Below are positions 54,608 through 63,255 of a DNA stretch of 64,000 nucleotides, piece after piece. Below the pieces are notes generated by a model. The model was given only the letters and a program-made list of their open reading frames with translations. It ran no database searches and was not told the origin of the DNA. The position numbers and the translations under genes are program-made. This stretch comes from Rhizobium sp. (GTDB taxonomy: Bacteria > Pseudomonadota > Alphaproteobacteria > Rhizobiales > Rhizobiaceae). Location of the stretch: assembly GCA_003527225.1 (NCBI GenBank), contig DPXQ01000065.1:9954-73953 (forward strand), given 5' to 3'. The stretch's first letter is position 1; the number at the start of each line of letters is the position of its first letter.

Positions 54608-56296
54608 TCAGATAACCTTTACCGAGCGGTTTTCCTCGAGGCTCACGACCGGGTTCTTCTGAAGATATTCTTCAACGACATCCCAGATCGGCGGACCTTC
54701 AGTGGCTTCGTTGATCGAAGCCCAGCCCGCAACCGTATAGTCCTTCGATGCGTCAACCGCCTCGCCGGTCTTCAGCATCGTCATCTGCGTGATGCGGCTG
54801 CCCATGGTGGCGTTCGGGTCGATGGTGTAGCCCATGCCGCCGACACGGACCATGTCGCCTCCCTGCTGATAGTAGGGATCCTTGTTGAAGAGGTTGTCGG
54901 CAACGTCTTCAAGGATATCCTTGAGCATCTTCCCGCTCATCGTAGAGCGATAGGCGCTCGGGTAGGTCATCGAGCAGGCATTGTGCAGATCCTCGACGGT
55001 GATCTTCTGACCGGGAAGTACCGATGTTCCCCACCTGAAGCCTGGCGACAGGGCGATGTCCGCCTCGCGCACATCCAGAAGCGCCTGGCAGATCAGATCG
55101 TCAAACGTACCGTTGAAATTGCCGCGCCGATAAAGAAGGCCTTCGGCTGTCGCAAGCTCGCGGGTCAATTCTCCGAGATACGGCGCCCGTATGCTATCGA
55201 CCAGCTTCGTCATGTCGGCATCGGCAGAAATAACGTCGGAGAAAACCGGAATAAGCCGGTGACGATAAGACTTCAGGGCGCCGTCCTGGACATCGAGGTC
55301 AAGCCGCGTGAGGAATTTGCCATGGGAACCCGAGGCAATCACGAGCGTCTTGCCGACGATGACGGGTTCCGGCAGCGCGTCGTGTGTGTGCCCAGTCAGT
55401 ATGATGTCGATGCCCGGTACCCGCGCAGCCAGGGCGCGATCGACATCAAAACCGTTGTGCGACAGCAGCACAATGAGATCCGCTCCCTCAGCGCGTGCCG
55501 CCTCGACGTTCTTGGCGACCTGTTCCTCGCGAATACCGAACGACCAGTTCGGGAACATCCACCGGGGATTGGCGATCGGCGTGTACGGAAATGCCTGTCC
55601 GATGACAGCAATCTTAGCGCCACCTTTTTCGAATATCTTGTATGCTTCGAATGCGGGTTCGTCCCACTCGGTATCGAATATGTTTCCACCCAGGAACGAG
55701 AACGGCAGCCCCTCGACGATCTCCTTTACACGCTCGGTGCCATAGGTGAATTCCCAGTGACCGGTCATGGCGTCGGGTTCAAGGGCATTCATGGCATCCA
55801 CCATGTCCTGCCCCTTGGTCTGGAGCGAAGTATAGCTGCCCTGCCAGGTATCGCCACCGTCGAGGAGCAGCACACCGTCGCCGCGCTCGGCCCTGACGCG
55901 CTTGACGATTGTGGCGATCCGGTCGAGGCCGCCCATCTTGCCGTAGCTCTTGGCCAGAGAAACATAGTCCTCCGACGTCATCGCATAGGCTTCCGGCGTT
56001 CCCGGCTTGATATTGTAAAGCTTGAGGAAATCGGCTCCCGTCACATGCGGCGGAAGGCCGGCGACGTCGCCCACGCCCAGATTGATCGACGGTTCACGGA
56101 AATAGACCGGCACCAATTGAGCATGCAGGTCCGTGACGTGCAGGATCGTGACATTACCGGTGGACTGGAAATCCAGAAGGCTGTCCTCGGTCAGCGCCTG
56201 CTGCGCGACTGCCTGCGACCAGCGGCCCGCAAGACCGGAACCTGCAATCGCCGACAATGCGGCACCCGCCATCAGTAATTCACGCCTCGAGAACAT
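54608..56296 (-). CDS. soxB: Thiosulfohydrolase SoxB
   Basis: A 562-residue periplasmic di-manganese enzyme of the 5'-nucleotidase fold that releases sulfate from SoxY-bound sulfonate. A Tat-like signal holds SRRELLMAGAAL. Metal and active-site motifs are ILHVTDLHAQLVP, LLDGGDTWQGSYT, TGHWEFTYG (the SoxB variant of GNHEF), LLSHNGFDVD and ILTGHTHDALPEP. RBS GGAGAAG is before the ATG. The presence of soxB with soxCD marks the complete thiosulfate pathway. Confidence 0.96.
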   Translation of the reverse strand: MFSRRELLMAGAALSAIAGSGLAGRWSQAVAQQALTEDSLLDFQSTGNVTILHVTDLHAQLVPVYFREPSINLGVGDVAGLPPHVTGADFLKLYNIKPGTPEAYAMTSEDYVSLAKSYGKMGGLDRIATIVKRVRAERGDGVLLLDGGDTWQGSYTSLQTKGQDMVDAMNALEPDAMTGHWEFTYGTERVKEIVEGLPFSFLGGNIFDTEWDEPAFEAYKIFEKGGAKIAVIGQAFPYTPIANPRWMFPNWSFGIREEQVAKNVEAARAEGADLIVLLSHNGFDVDRALAARVPGIDIILTGHTHDALPEPVIVGKTLVIASGSHGKFLTRLDLDVQDGALKSYRHRLIPVFSDVISADADMTKLVDSIRAPYLGELTRELATAEGLLYRRGNFNGTFDDLICQALLDVREADIALSPGFRWGTSVLPGQKITVEDLHNACSMTYPSAYRSTMSGKMLKDILEDVADNLFNKDPYYQQGGDMVRVGGMGYTIDPNATMGSRITQMTMLKTGEAVDASKDYTVAGWASINEATEGPPIWDVVEEYLQKNPVVSLEENRSVKVI

Positions 56297-56359
56297 TCAC
56301 TTCTCCTATAAGCGCGAGTGAGCCAGCGGCGTCCCTCGCGGTATCGTCGTTTCGAAATT

Positions 56360-56384
56360 CGCGGCCGCTGTAGGGGCGGCCGCG
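56360..56384. other. Intercistronic hairpin between soxA and soxB
   Basis: A 9-bp GC-only stem (CGCGGCCGC at 56360-56368 with GCGGCCGCG at 56376-56384) with a 7-base loop, in the 100 bases between the soxA stop and the soxB start. On the minus strand it is not followed by a T-run. It may be an RNA processing or stability element. Confidence 0.5.
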
Positions 56385-56396
56385 TTGTGCATTTTT

Positions 56397-57251
56397 TTAT
56401 TGGCGCACCGCCGGAGTCTCGATCGACAAGCCCGTGCCACGCCACGTTACGTAAACTTCGAGCGCCATGAGTTCGTCCGAGAACGCCTTAGGCATCTCTG
56501 CGCGTGTATCGCGGATGCAACCGCGGAAACGATTGTGCAGAGAAACCATTACGGGTGCGCTGAAGCGGTAGGTGGGGAATCCGTTGACCTGCCCCTGGCT
56601 GAGATGGTCCGCGCGGATGAACTTGCCCATGCTCGCCTCGTGACAGGAAGCGCAGGAGAGGTTGAGCTGCCCGGTACGGGTATAATAGAGCTTCTTGCCG
56701 TTCTCCCACCAGGACTGCATCTCACCCTGGGACAGGTCGATCTTCATCGGCGTGCCGAGCGACTGATGCTTGATATAAGTCGTCAATGCCACCTGATCTG
56801 CGGCATCGAACTTGTATGCCTCCGCCCCCATGTTCTCGGTGCGGCATTTGTCGATCTGCAATTCGATATTGATCGGCTTCTTGGCTTTGGCATCCCATTT
56901 CGGGAAGTGCGCGCCGACGTCCTTCATCGTGACGGATGCATCGTTGTGGCAGGAAGCGCAGGATTTGCCCGCCGTTCCTTCTACGGTGTTCCACACCTCC
57001 TGGCCTCGCTCGACCGCAAGCATCCCAGGATTGGCGAACGAATCCGCTTCTGCCGCCCGGGTTTCCGCTTCACGGAAAAGCCAGCCTGACAGCACCTCGT
57101 CGAACGGATGGCCTTCCGGCGCCTTCGCTCGCGTGATCAATTCCTGGTCATCGATGACCAGCTTGTCTTCAACCGGATCGGCAAGAGCAATCCCTGCGGG
57201 GCTCCCCATCCCCACCAGGCTCGCTACAAGCATCAGCGAAAATTTTCTCAT
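56397..57251 (-). CDS. soxA: Sox cytochrome subunit SoxA
   Basis: A 284-residue periplasmic c-type cytochrome that, with SoxX, joins thiosulfate oxidatively to the SoxY cysteine. It has a signal peptide (MRKFSLMLVASLVGMG...) and two CASCH heme sites, so it is a diheme SoxA. The heme-ligand/active-site Cys near the C-terminus is in NRFRGCIRDTRAEMP. ATG 57251 has GGGAGGGG upstream. The 139-base gap to soxZ has a GCGCGC inverted repeat but no gene. Confidence 0.95.
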   Translation of the reverse strand: MRKFSLMLVASLVGMGSPAGIALADPVEDKLVIDDQELITRAKAPEGHPFDEVLSGWLFREAETRAAEADSFANPGMLAVERGQEVWNTVEGTAGKSCASCHNDASVTMKDVGAHFPKWDAKAKKPINIELQIDKCRTENMGAEAYKFDAADQVALTTYIKHQSLGTPMKIDLSQGEMQSWWENGKKLYYTRTGQLNLSCASCHEASMGKFIRADHLSQGQVNGFPTYRFSAPVMVSLHNRFRGCIRDTRAEMPKAFSDELMALEVYVTWRGTGLSIETPAVRQ

Positions 57252-57390
57252 TGTCACCCCTCCCAAGATAACGGCGACGAACGCTCCTCATCGTCCGCGA
57301 CAGACCAACTGCATGCCTGCGCGCAAATTCGCGAAGGCAACTGATTTATTCGCGCGCAGTTCTCTGCACGTCGAAGACTGCTGTCAGCAG

Positions 57391-57720
57391 TCAGTTCACG
57401 GTGATCGGCTGCTCGTCCGTGTAGAGCGAGCCATCATCGTCAGTCCATGTGAACTTGAAGGCCCCGCTTTCGTTCACCTTTGCAGTGAATTCGAAATATG
57501 GATTTGCCGATACCGCCGGGTCAATGTCGCAGGAAAACACCGGCTGCCCGTTGAATTCGCACACGAACTTGTTGATGATCTTGCGGGCGATCAGCTTGCC
57601 TTCCTTGTCCTTGCGCTGGCCGGACTCCATCTCGTGACTGATCAGCGTCTTGAGCTGGATAACCTCACCGGCCTTAGCCGTTTTCGGGACCTTGATACGC
57701 GGTTTTGGTGCTGCTGCCAT
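57391..57720 (-). CDS. soxZ: Sulfur carrier complex subunit SoxZ
   Basis: A 109-residue immunoglobulin-fold protein that pairs with SoxY to form the carrier of Sox intermediates. It lacks its own signal peptide, as SoxZ does, and travels with SoxY through Tat. Recognisable segments are IQLKTLISHEMESGQRKD, and a C-terminal FKFTWTDDDGSLYTDEQPI. AAGGAG precedes the ATG. Confidence 0.95.
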   Translation of the reverse strand: MAAAPKPRIKVPKTAKAGEVIQLKTLISHEMESGQRKDKEGKLIARKIINKFVCEFNGQPVFSCDIDPAVSANPYFEFTAKVNESGAFKFTWTDDDGSLYTDEQPITVN

Positions 57721-57750
57721 TTCGTCAATCTCCTTGGTAAAAGTCCACCA

Positions 57751-58200
57751 TCAACCGCCGCAGCCGCCGATGGTCACCTTCACTTCTTTCTTGTCCATAT
57801 AAAACGAGCCATCTGCCATCTTGGCGACCGCAATCACGTTTTGCGTCTTCGCCAGACGAATGCGCGTGGTGGCCAACGCCGAGCCGCTGAGCGCGGTGAA
57901 ATGAAACGTCACGACTTCCGGGTTCGGATTTCCATCCGCCATGATCATGATCGATTCCACCATATCACCGTCCTTCATCGCACTCTCGACGTCGACGGAT
58001 ATCGGAACGGTATTGCCATTCTCGGCAATCTCCGGCGCGGTCAAGCTGATCTTGCCCGTCGCGGGCGCCTTGCCACCCGTGAAATCGGAGATCCGCTTGT
58101 CCGTCGCCGGCACGTCAGCGAACGCCACCCGTCCACCGGCTACAGAGATGACGGCCGCGCCCGCTGTGAGCGCCAGGACCTGTCGCCTGCTTAGTTTCAT
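57751..58200 (-). CDS. soxY: Sulfur carrier protein SoxY
   Basis: A 149-residue protein that carries the sulfur intermediates on Cys147 in the C-terminal swinging arm GGCGG, which is intact. The N-terminus is a Tat signal (MKLSRRQVLALTAG). Segment VESIMIMADGNPNPEVVTFH and VAKMADGSFYMDKKEVKVTI are typical SoxY. GGAAGGAGC lies before the ATG. Confidence 0.97.
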   Translation of the reverse strand: MKLSRRQVLALTAGAAVISVAGGRVAFADVPATDKRISDFTGGKAPATGKISLTAPEIAENGNTVPISVDVESAMKDGDMVESIMIMADGNPNPEVVTFHFTALSGSALATTRIRLAKTQNVIAVAKMADGSFYMDKKEVKVTIGGCGG

Positions 58201-58224
58201 GACTTGCTCCTTCCTTGGCAGTGC

Positions 58225-58692
58225 CTATTTGGCATCCTTTAGGGTGACCAGATAGGACACCACATCTTCAACTTGCTGAGCGGTCAGGATCGTCTTGCCG
58301 ACGAGATCCTTGCGCACATTGATCCCCACGTCGAGCGTGTAGAAACCGGGCATCACGGAATCCGGGTTCAGCGAATGCTTCGAATTGACCACGATGCCGC
58401 GCAATTCCTCAACAGACCAACGATCGGCAACGCCGTCCAGGGGCGGCGCCACATCACCGTGAAACTGCTCTTTTGCCAGCGGCGTCACCACATGACACGC
58501 AAGGCAATTACCGAGCCCGCGATTGATGAGCACCTTCGCCCCCTCTTCCGGATTGCCAGGCACGCCGGTCAGAGACGCCTTGATGGCATTGCCCTCGTAC
58601 ATCACATCGCCCGGAGCGATCTCGGCAGCGATGGACATATGAACGGGCACCAGGGCCGCCGCGGCGGCAAAGTAAGCTACGACTAACTTCAT
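58225..58692 (-). CDS. soxX: Sox cytochrome subunit SoxX
   Basis: A 155-residue monoheme cytochrome c that pairs with SoxA. A signal peptide (MKLVVAYFAAAAALVPVHMS) ends near AAE. The heme site is GNCLACHVV and the distal part has SVMPGFYTLDVGIN, the Met-ligand region. I chose ATG 58692, which has GGGAGGAC before it. The gap to soxW carries a TTTGCATAT motif shared with other sox regulatory regions. Confidence 0.94.
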   Translation of the reverse strand: MKLVVAYFAAAAALVPVHMSIAAEIAPGDVMYEGNAIKASLTGVPGNPEEGAKVLINRGLGNCLACHVVTPLAKEQFHGDVAPPLDGVADRWSVEELRGIVVNSKHSLNPDSVMPGFYTLDVGINVRKDLVGKTILTAQQVEDVVSYLVTLKDAK

Positions 58693-58759
58693 TTTCCGAG
58701 TCCTCCCAAACTCCCCGAACCGGATTGCGATCCGAACCTCCGAATAAACGATAGCGACA

Positions 58760-58808
58760 TGCGCAAATATCATCAACAGAAAAATAGAAATTTTTGCATA
58801 TATTCACA
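58760..58808. promoter_or_regulatory. Regulatory region of soxXYZABCD with TTTGCATAT-type sites
   Basis: TTTTTGCATAT at 58791-58801 occurs again at 63188-63198 in the metallo-hydrolase/DUF302 gap. A related TGCGCAAATAT lies at 58760-58770. The position about 70-110 bases upstream of soxX fits an operator/promoter region for the main sox operon. SoxR is the obvious candidate binder. Confidence 0.5.
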
Positions 58809-58826
58809 AGTGCTTGTTTATATTGC

Positions 58827-59411
58827 TTATTCCTCTAATTTCCCAGCCGCTCGAAGCTCATTGATGATCCGGGCATGGTAGACTTGAAAGTGCTCAGCGC
58901 CTTCATAGCCCTTCTCTTTGACCCAGCGGAACATGTTGAGAAACGTCAATTTTCCGAAGGCCCCCGGCATGGTTGCCACCGCGGCCTTGCTGACGGGAAC
59001 TCCCGATTCGACCTCTTCAGGAAGGAAAACGATAGTGGGGGTGAAGATATAGCCCCATTTGCGCGCGGCCGATTTTTCGGTGAGAACCTCTCCGTCTGTG
59101 TCGGTGACCTCCTCATCGCCGAACATGTTGTATTGCACAACCATGAAGTTGGCCTTGATGAAGTCGCGGACCTCGGGGTCTGAAAGGATCTTCTCGTGCA
59201 TCTCCCTGCAATAAATGCAGCCGCGTTGCTCGAAAATGATCGCCAGCCGCTTGCCTTCGGATTTTGCGGTAGCCACATCCTCGGCAACGTCGCGGAAGGT
59301 CATCGTGAACCATTCCTCCTTGTGCAGTCCGTCATCTCCCACCTCGACGGCAAAGGCCGGGGCAAGAAAAAGCGTGAGCAGGGCAAACGACAAGCTTATC
59401 GCTTTCAACAT
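58827..59411 (-). CDS. soxW: Periplasmic thioredoxin SoxW
   Basis: A 194-residue thioredoxin-fold protein with a signal peptide (LSFALLTLFLAPAFAVEV). The redox motif is GCIYC in IIFEQRGCIYCREMHEKIL. In Paracoccus SoxW takes electrons from SoxV and keeps the Sox carrier active. GGAGGAAACC precedes the ATG, 9 bases after the soxV stop. Confidence 0.88.
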   Translation of the reverse strand: MLKAISLSFALLTLFLAPAFAVEVGDDGLHKEEWFTMTFRDVAEDVATAKSEGKRLAIIFEQRGCIYCREMHEKILSDPEVRDFIKANFMVVQYNMFGDEEVTDTDGEVLTEKSAARKWGYIFTPTIVFLPEEVESGVPVSKAAVATMPGAFGKLTFLNMFRWVKEKGYEGAEHFQVYHARIINELRAAGKLEE

Positions 59412-59420
59412 GGTTTCCTC

Positions 59421-60155
59421 CTAACCAATCTTCTGGAATACTGGGAACGTCTCGAGCAGCCAGTAGGAGATCTTCGACATCTGCCCGGTTATGAACAGCA
59501 GGCCCGTGGCAACGAGAAATAGGCCAAGAGCGACCTCGACCTTGCGCAAGTGGCGCCGAAACCGCATCGCCCAGTCGAGAAACCGACTTGCGAAGACTGC
59601 GGCAAGAATAAATGGGATGCCAATACCCAGCGAATAGGCGCCGAGCAGGATCGCGCCCTGGCCCGCCGAGCCTTCGCTTCCGGCAATGAATAGGATCGCG
59701 GCGAGAATCGGCCCGACACAGGGCGTCCAGCCGAACGCGAATGCGAGACCGAGGATATAGGCGCCGACCAGTCCCGCGGGCTTCTGCTCCACCTGCACCC
59801 GCGCCTCCCGGTAGAGCAGCGCGATGCGAAATACTCCGAGGAAATGCAGGCCCATCACGATGATGATGACGCCAGCGATAATGGAAAGCACATCGAAATA
59901 TTGCGCAATGGTCTTGCCAACCACGCTCGCAGTTGCACCCAGCCCCACGAATACCGTCGTAAAGCCAAGAACGAAAAGGATCGCCGAAAAAACAATCTGG
60001 CGACGCTCGGCAGCACCAGGCTTCGCGTCCTTAAGCCTATCGAAGCTGACGCCTGCCAGCCATGCCAGGTAGGGCGGAACGATCGGAAGAACACAAGGCG
60101 AGATGAATGACAGCAAACCTGCCAGAAACGCTCCACCCATACTCACATCAAGCAT
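59421..60155 (-). CDS. soxV: CcdA/DsbD-like thiol-electron transporter SoxV
   Basis: A 244-residue membrane protein with six helices. The two redox Cys lie in FISPCVLPIVPPYLAW and GWTPCVGPILAAIL. It moves reducing power from cytosolic thioredoxin to SoxW outside. ATG 60155 follows GGGAGGG. Order soxV-W-X-Y-Z-A-B-C-D equals that of Paracoccus. Confidence 0.92.
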   Translation of the reverse strand: MLDVSMGGAFLAGLLSFISPCVLPIVPPYLAWLAGVSFDRLKDAKPGAAERRQIVFSAILFVLGFTTVFVGLGATASVVGKTIAQYFDVLSIIAGVIIIVMGLHFLGVFRIALLYREARVQVEQKPAGLVGAYILGLAFAFGWTPCVGPILAAILFIAGSEGSAGQGAILLGAYSLGIGIPFILAAVFASRFLDWAMRFRRHLRKVEVALGLFLVATGLLFITGQMSKISYWLLETFPVFQKIG

Positions 60156-60196
60156 ACGATCCCTCCCAAGACCCACTGACGAATATGTTTCCAATG

Positions 60197-60225
60197 TATG
60201 CAAAGTTATCTATATATTGCAAACG
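60197..60225. promoter_or_regulatory. Divergent regulatory region between soxV and soxS with repeated TGCAAA
   Basis: ATGCAAAG (60198-60205) and ATTGCAAAC (60215-60223) are near-direct repeats 18 bases apart in an AT-rich core, with TATATATTGCA resembling the TTTGCATAT sites of the other sox gaps when read on the opposite strand. This gap must serve both soxVW and soxSRT. Confidence 0.45.
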
Positions 60226-60246
60226 ACAAATCGGGCGGGCAGTCAA

Positions 60247-60597
60247 TTGCGCAATCTATTTTTCATGTTCCTTGTTTCTGTGCTGTTTTCCACAGGCAGC
60301 GCCCTTGCGGCTGAGCTCGTGATGCTCGAACAGCCGGGCTGCCCCTGGTGCAAGCGGTTCAACGAGGAAATCGCTCCCGCCTGGCCCAAGACCCCGGAAG
60401 GCAAGGCCGCGCCCCTACGTCGGGTTGACATAACGGAGCAATGGCCAAGCGATCTGGAGGGCGTGCAACGCGAAAGATTCACGCCCAGTTTTATTCTAAT
60501 GCATGAAGGCAAAGAGATTGGTAGACTACGCGGATACGCCGGCGACCAATTCTTCTGGCCCTTGATCGGGGAATTGATCGCCAAGCTGCCGAAATGA
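60247..60597 (+). CDS. soxS: Periplasmic thioredoxin-like SoxS
   Basis: About 116 residues: a signal peptide (FFMFLVSVLFSTGSALAAEL), a thioredoxin-like fold with CPWC in EQPGCPWCKRFNEEIAPAW, and cis-Pro region FTPSFILM. In Paracoccus SoxS reactivates the carrier SoxY. The start is uncertain: TTG 60247 (with GGGCGGGCAG upstream) gives a normal signal; ATG 60265 is shorter and lacks an RBS. Confidence 0.85.
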   Translation: MRNLFFMFLVSVLFSTGSALAAELVMLEQPGCPWCKRFNEEIAPAWPKTPEGKAAPLRRVDITEQWPSDLEGVQRERFTPSFILMHEGKEIGRLRGYAGDQFFWPLIGELIAKLPK

Positions 60598-60646
60598 AGG
60601 GACCCGGCGGCCGAATTCGAGCAGAGACTGACAGAGGGAATTGGAA

Positions 60647-60994
60647 ATGAGCCTGCCAAAGCTTAGCGCACTACAATCGTCGGAAACGCGAGGAGCGCTC
60701 TTCGCCCAAGCGCGCAAGGCCAGTGAGCTTCTCAAGGCGCTGTCACATGAAGACCGGCTTCTGATTCTCTGCCTGCTGACCGAGGGCGAGAAATCCGTTT
60801 CCGAACTCGAAGACATCATGGAAATGCCACAAGCAGCTGTTTCACAACAATTGGCACGCCTGCGTTTCGACAAGCTGGTCGATACGAGACGCGACGGCAG
60901 GACAATCTTTTATTCGCTTGCGGGCAAGGAAGTCTCGTCGGTCATCGAGAATTTGTACGACCTTTTCTGCGCGCAGGTGCGACCAGAGAGGTAG
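60647..60994 (+). CDS. soxR: ArsR-family sulfur-responsive repressor SoxR (SqrR/BigR-like)
   Basis: A 115-residue winged-helix repressor of the ArsR family. The recognition helix is MPQAAVSQQLARLRFDKLV. It has just two cysteines, Cys42 (LLILCLLTEG) and Cys108 (LYDLFCAQV); these correspond to the pair that forms a polysulfide bridge in SqrR and BigR. It should repress sox genes until sulfane sulfur appears. ATG 60647 follows GAGGGAA, 49 bases after soxS. Confidence 0.92.
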   Translation: MSLPKLSALQSSETRGALFAQARKASELLKALSHEDRLLILCLLTEGEKSVSELEDIMEMPQAAVSQQLARLRFDKLVDTRRDGRTIFYSLAGKEVSSVIENLYDLFCAQVRPER

Positions 60995-61065
60995 AGCTTG
61001 AAGGTCGCCGGGTGAGGGAGCACCAGGTGATCAACTGCACGCCGTGAGGCTCGTGGGAGGAACGA

Positions 61066-62148
61066 ATGGATCTAGCCGCATCACCGTGGCTCTTGCCTGT
61101 CGCCGGCCTGCTGGCCGGCGCCCTCTTGGGCTTTGTCGCACGGGGCCAGCGCTTTTGTACGATGTCGTCCCTGGAGCGGCTCTGGTATGCCGGTGACAGC
61201 TCAGGCTTGAGAACATGGATGCTGGCCGCTGCGATGGCGCTTGTTTTCACGCAGACGCTTCATGCCTTTGGCTGGGCTACACCCAATGAAAGCTTCTACG
61301 TGCGGTCCGGTTTTGCCTGGAGCGGCGCCATCATAGGCGGCGTCATGTTCGGCTTCGGAATGGCGTTGGTCGGAACTTGCGGCTTCGGCGCCCTTGTGCG
61401 GCTTGGGGGCGGGAGCCTCCGCTCACTGGTCGTGCTGATGGTCCTGGGCCTCAGCGCCCTTTCCGCGCAAAAAGGGCTGATCGCCAGAGCTCGCATTCCC
61501 TTCGTCGACAACGTTGCGATCGACATGAGCTTTTCGGGCGGACAGTCGCTCGGTCTGATCCTGTCCTATTTCGCGGGCGTGGACCTGCAGTTCTTCATCG
61601 CCGCCCTCGTCGCCGGCGGCCTGCTGTTGTGGATCTTCGCTGATTCCGGCTACCGCAAGCAATATCGCTCGATCGCAGCGGGCACCATCATCGGCGGCGT
61701 AATCGCCTTCGGGTGGTTCATCACCGGATTTGCCTCGGAGGCCTCTTTCGAGGTTGTGCAGCTCGAGGCTGGCTCCTTCGTCGTCCCGGTCGCCGATACG
61801 TTGCTGCATCTCGTGACATTCACGGGATCCGTGCCGGATTACGGCGTTGGGCTCGTCATCGGCGTCGTGATCGGTTCGAGCATCAATGCCCTGTTCAGGC
61901 GGCAGGTGCGCTGGGAGGCCTGCGATGATGCCCGGGAGCTTAGCCGGCATCTCTTCGGCGGCTTCCTCATGGGGGTTGGCGGCGTCTTTGCGATGGGCTG
62001 CACGATCGGCCAGGGCGTGACAGCCGTCTCGGCGCTGGCGATATCCGCCCCTCTCGTCCTCGTGTCGATAGCCGTCGGCGCACGTATGGGCCTGTCCTAC
62101 CTTATCGAAGGCTCGCCCCTTGCGATCTTTTCGGGTTCGAGGCCCTGA
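61066..62148 (+). CDS. soxT: YeeE/YedE-family thiosulfate/sulfur transporter SoxT
   Basis: A 360-residue membrane protein with about nine helices of the YeeE/YedE (TsuA) family. The conserved Cys-containing segments are FGMALVGTCGFGALVRLGGG and GGVFAMGCTIGQGVTAVSAL, which line the thiosulfate path in TsuA. It likely imports thiosulfate or a sulfur signal for SoxR. RBS GGGAGGAACGA lies before the ATG. Confidence 0.88.
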   Translation: MDLAASPWLLPVAGLLAGALLGFVARGQRFCTMSSLERLWYAGDSSGLRTWMLAAAMALVFTQTLHAFGWATPNESFYVRSGFAWSGAIIGGVMFGFGMALVGTCGFGALVRLGGGSLRSLVVLMVLGLSALSAQKGLIARARIPFVDNVAIDMSFSGGQSLGLILSYFAGVDLQFFIAALVAGGLLLWIFADSGYRKQYRSIAAGTIIGGVIAFGWFITGFASEASFEVVQLEAGSFVVPVADTLLHLVTFTGSVPDYGVGLVIGVVIGSSINALFRRQVRWEACDDARELSRHLFGGFLMGVGGVFAMGCTIGQGVTAVSALAISAPLVLVSIAVGARMGLSYLIEGSPLAIFSGSRP

Positions 62149-62202
62149 GACGCCGCGGCAACCGCGACGCCAGAGTCAGATGGTTCGAGACGGAGCCATA
62201 GC

Positions 62203-63153
62203 TTAAGCCGGAATGAAGGCGTAGGCACTATCCTTGCGCTCTACGCGCCCGATCCCTGCATGATTGAAGTGATAGCCGATGAGCGTGGCCTTGTCGGCCG
62301 TCAACCGGTCGAGGAGTGTCAACCGTGCCTTGACTCCAAGATCCTGGTCCTGGTCGCTGCCCGTCCGCCAATCCGGATGCGCGAAGGAGATCGCTGTGTT
62401 GCTGAGGGCATCACCGACGATCAAAGTAGGATCTCCGCTGCCATGCACGAAGAAGGACAGATGACCGGGCGTGTGTCCGGCGGTGTCGATTGCCTCCACT
62501 CCGGCAAGGACTTCCTGACCCGGCTTGATGAAGTTGATCCTGTCCTCGATGAATTTGAAACGGCTCTGCGCTCCGACCACAAAAGACTGACGTTCGGGCG
62601 GCATGCTTGCCAGCGCCTCAGGCGAAGACCAGAAGTCCCATTCGGCCTGGCCAATATGATAGGTTGCCTCTGCAAAGACGAGTTCGTCGAAGTCATCCGT
62701 CACACCCCAGAGATGATCGGGATGAGCGTGGGTGAACACGACATCCGTGACAGATGCAGGATCGATCTCGGCCTCAGCCAGATTCTCGAGGAGGCGGCCG
62801 GCACTCGCCATGAAATTCGAACCAGATCCCGCGTCGAAGAGCACAACCCTGTCACCGCGCTTGAGCACCGTGACGTTGCAGTCCGGTTTCAACGCGTCGG
62901 TCGGCAGACCGTTGGCGACAAGGAAAGCTTCAAGCTCCGCTTTGGGGACATCCGGATAAAGGAAGTTCATCGGCAGGTTCAGATTTCCGTCGCTAACGGT
63001 GAGGAGTTCCCCATCGCCCACGTCCAGTCGACCAAGCGCTGCGACCGGTCGCGGCATTGCCGCCGCCGCCAGGAAGCCCAAACCGCCGAGGATCAGGCTT
63101 CGGCGGTCGATGGTTCCGAACGCGAATTTTTCATTTCTCTGCCAATGTGTCAT
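62203..63153 (-). CDS. Metallo-beta-lactamase-fold hydrolase, SoxH-like
   Basis: A 316-residue protein with a Tat signal (IDRRSLILGGLGFLAAA) and an MBL core: FTHAHPDHLWG (HXHXDH), DTAGHTPGHLSFFVHG, and LIVGDALSNTAISFAHPD. Quinoprotein relay/SoxH family proteins near sox genes have unclear substrates; a glutathione or protein persulfide hydrolase role is possible. ATG 63153 follows GGGAGGAAC, and the gene is divergent from the DUF302 gene. Confidence 0.85.
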   Translation of the reverse strand: MTHWQRNEKFAFGTIDRRSLILGGLGFLAAAAMPRPVAALGRLDVGDGELLTVSDGNLNLPMNFLYPDVPKAELEAFLVANGLPTDALKPDCNVTVLKRGDRVVLFDAGSGSNFMASAGRLLENLAEAEIDPASVTDVVFTHAHPDHLWGVTDDFDELVFAEATYHIGQAEWDFWSSPEALASMPPERQSFVVGAQSRFKFIEDRINFIKPGQEVLAGVEAIDTAGHTPGHLSFFVHGSGDPTLIVGDALSNTAISFAHPDWRTGSDQDQDLGVKARLTLLDRLTADKATLIGYHFNHAGIGRVERKDSAYAFIPA

Positions 63154-63187
63154 GATGTTCCTCCCAAAAGAGATAGACACATATCTT

Positions 63188-63198
63188 TTTTTGCATAT
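63188..63198. promoter_or_regulatory. TTTTTGCATAT site shared with the soxX promoter region
   Basis: An 11-base copy identical to 58791-58801, in the 102-base divergent gap between the metallo-hydrolase and DUF302 genes. It places both in the putative sox regulon. Confidence 0.45.
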
Positions 63199-63255
63199 TT
63201 CTACAACCGACGTTAAGCTGCATTGTTGCCTTTGTACATTTGGGAGGAAGACCGC

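Noticed and set aside
54983..56278. 431-codon plus-strand open frame opposite soxB
   Set aside because: SoxB motifs on the minus strand are unambiguous; this is a shadow frame.
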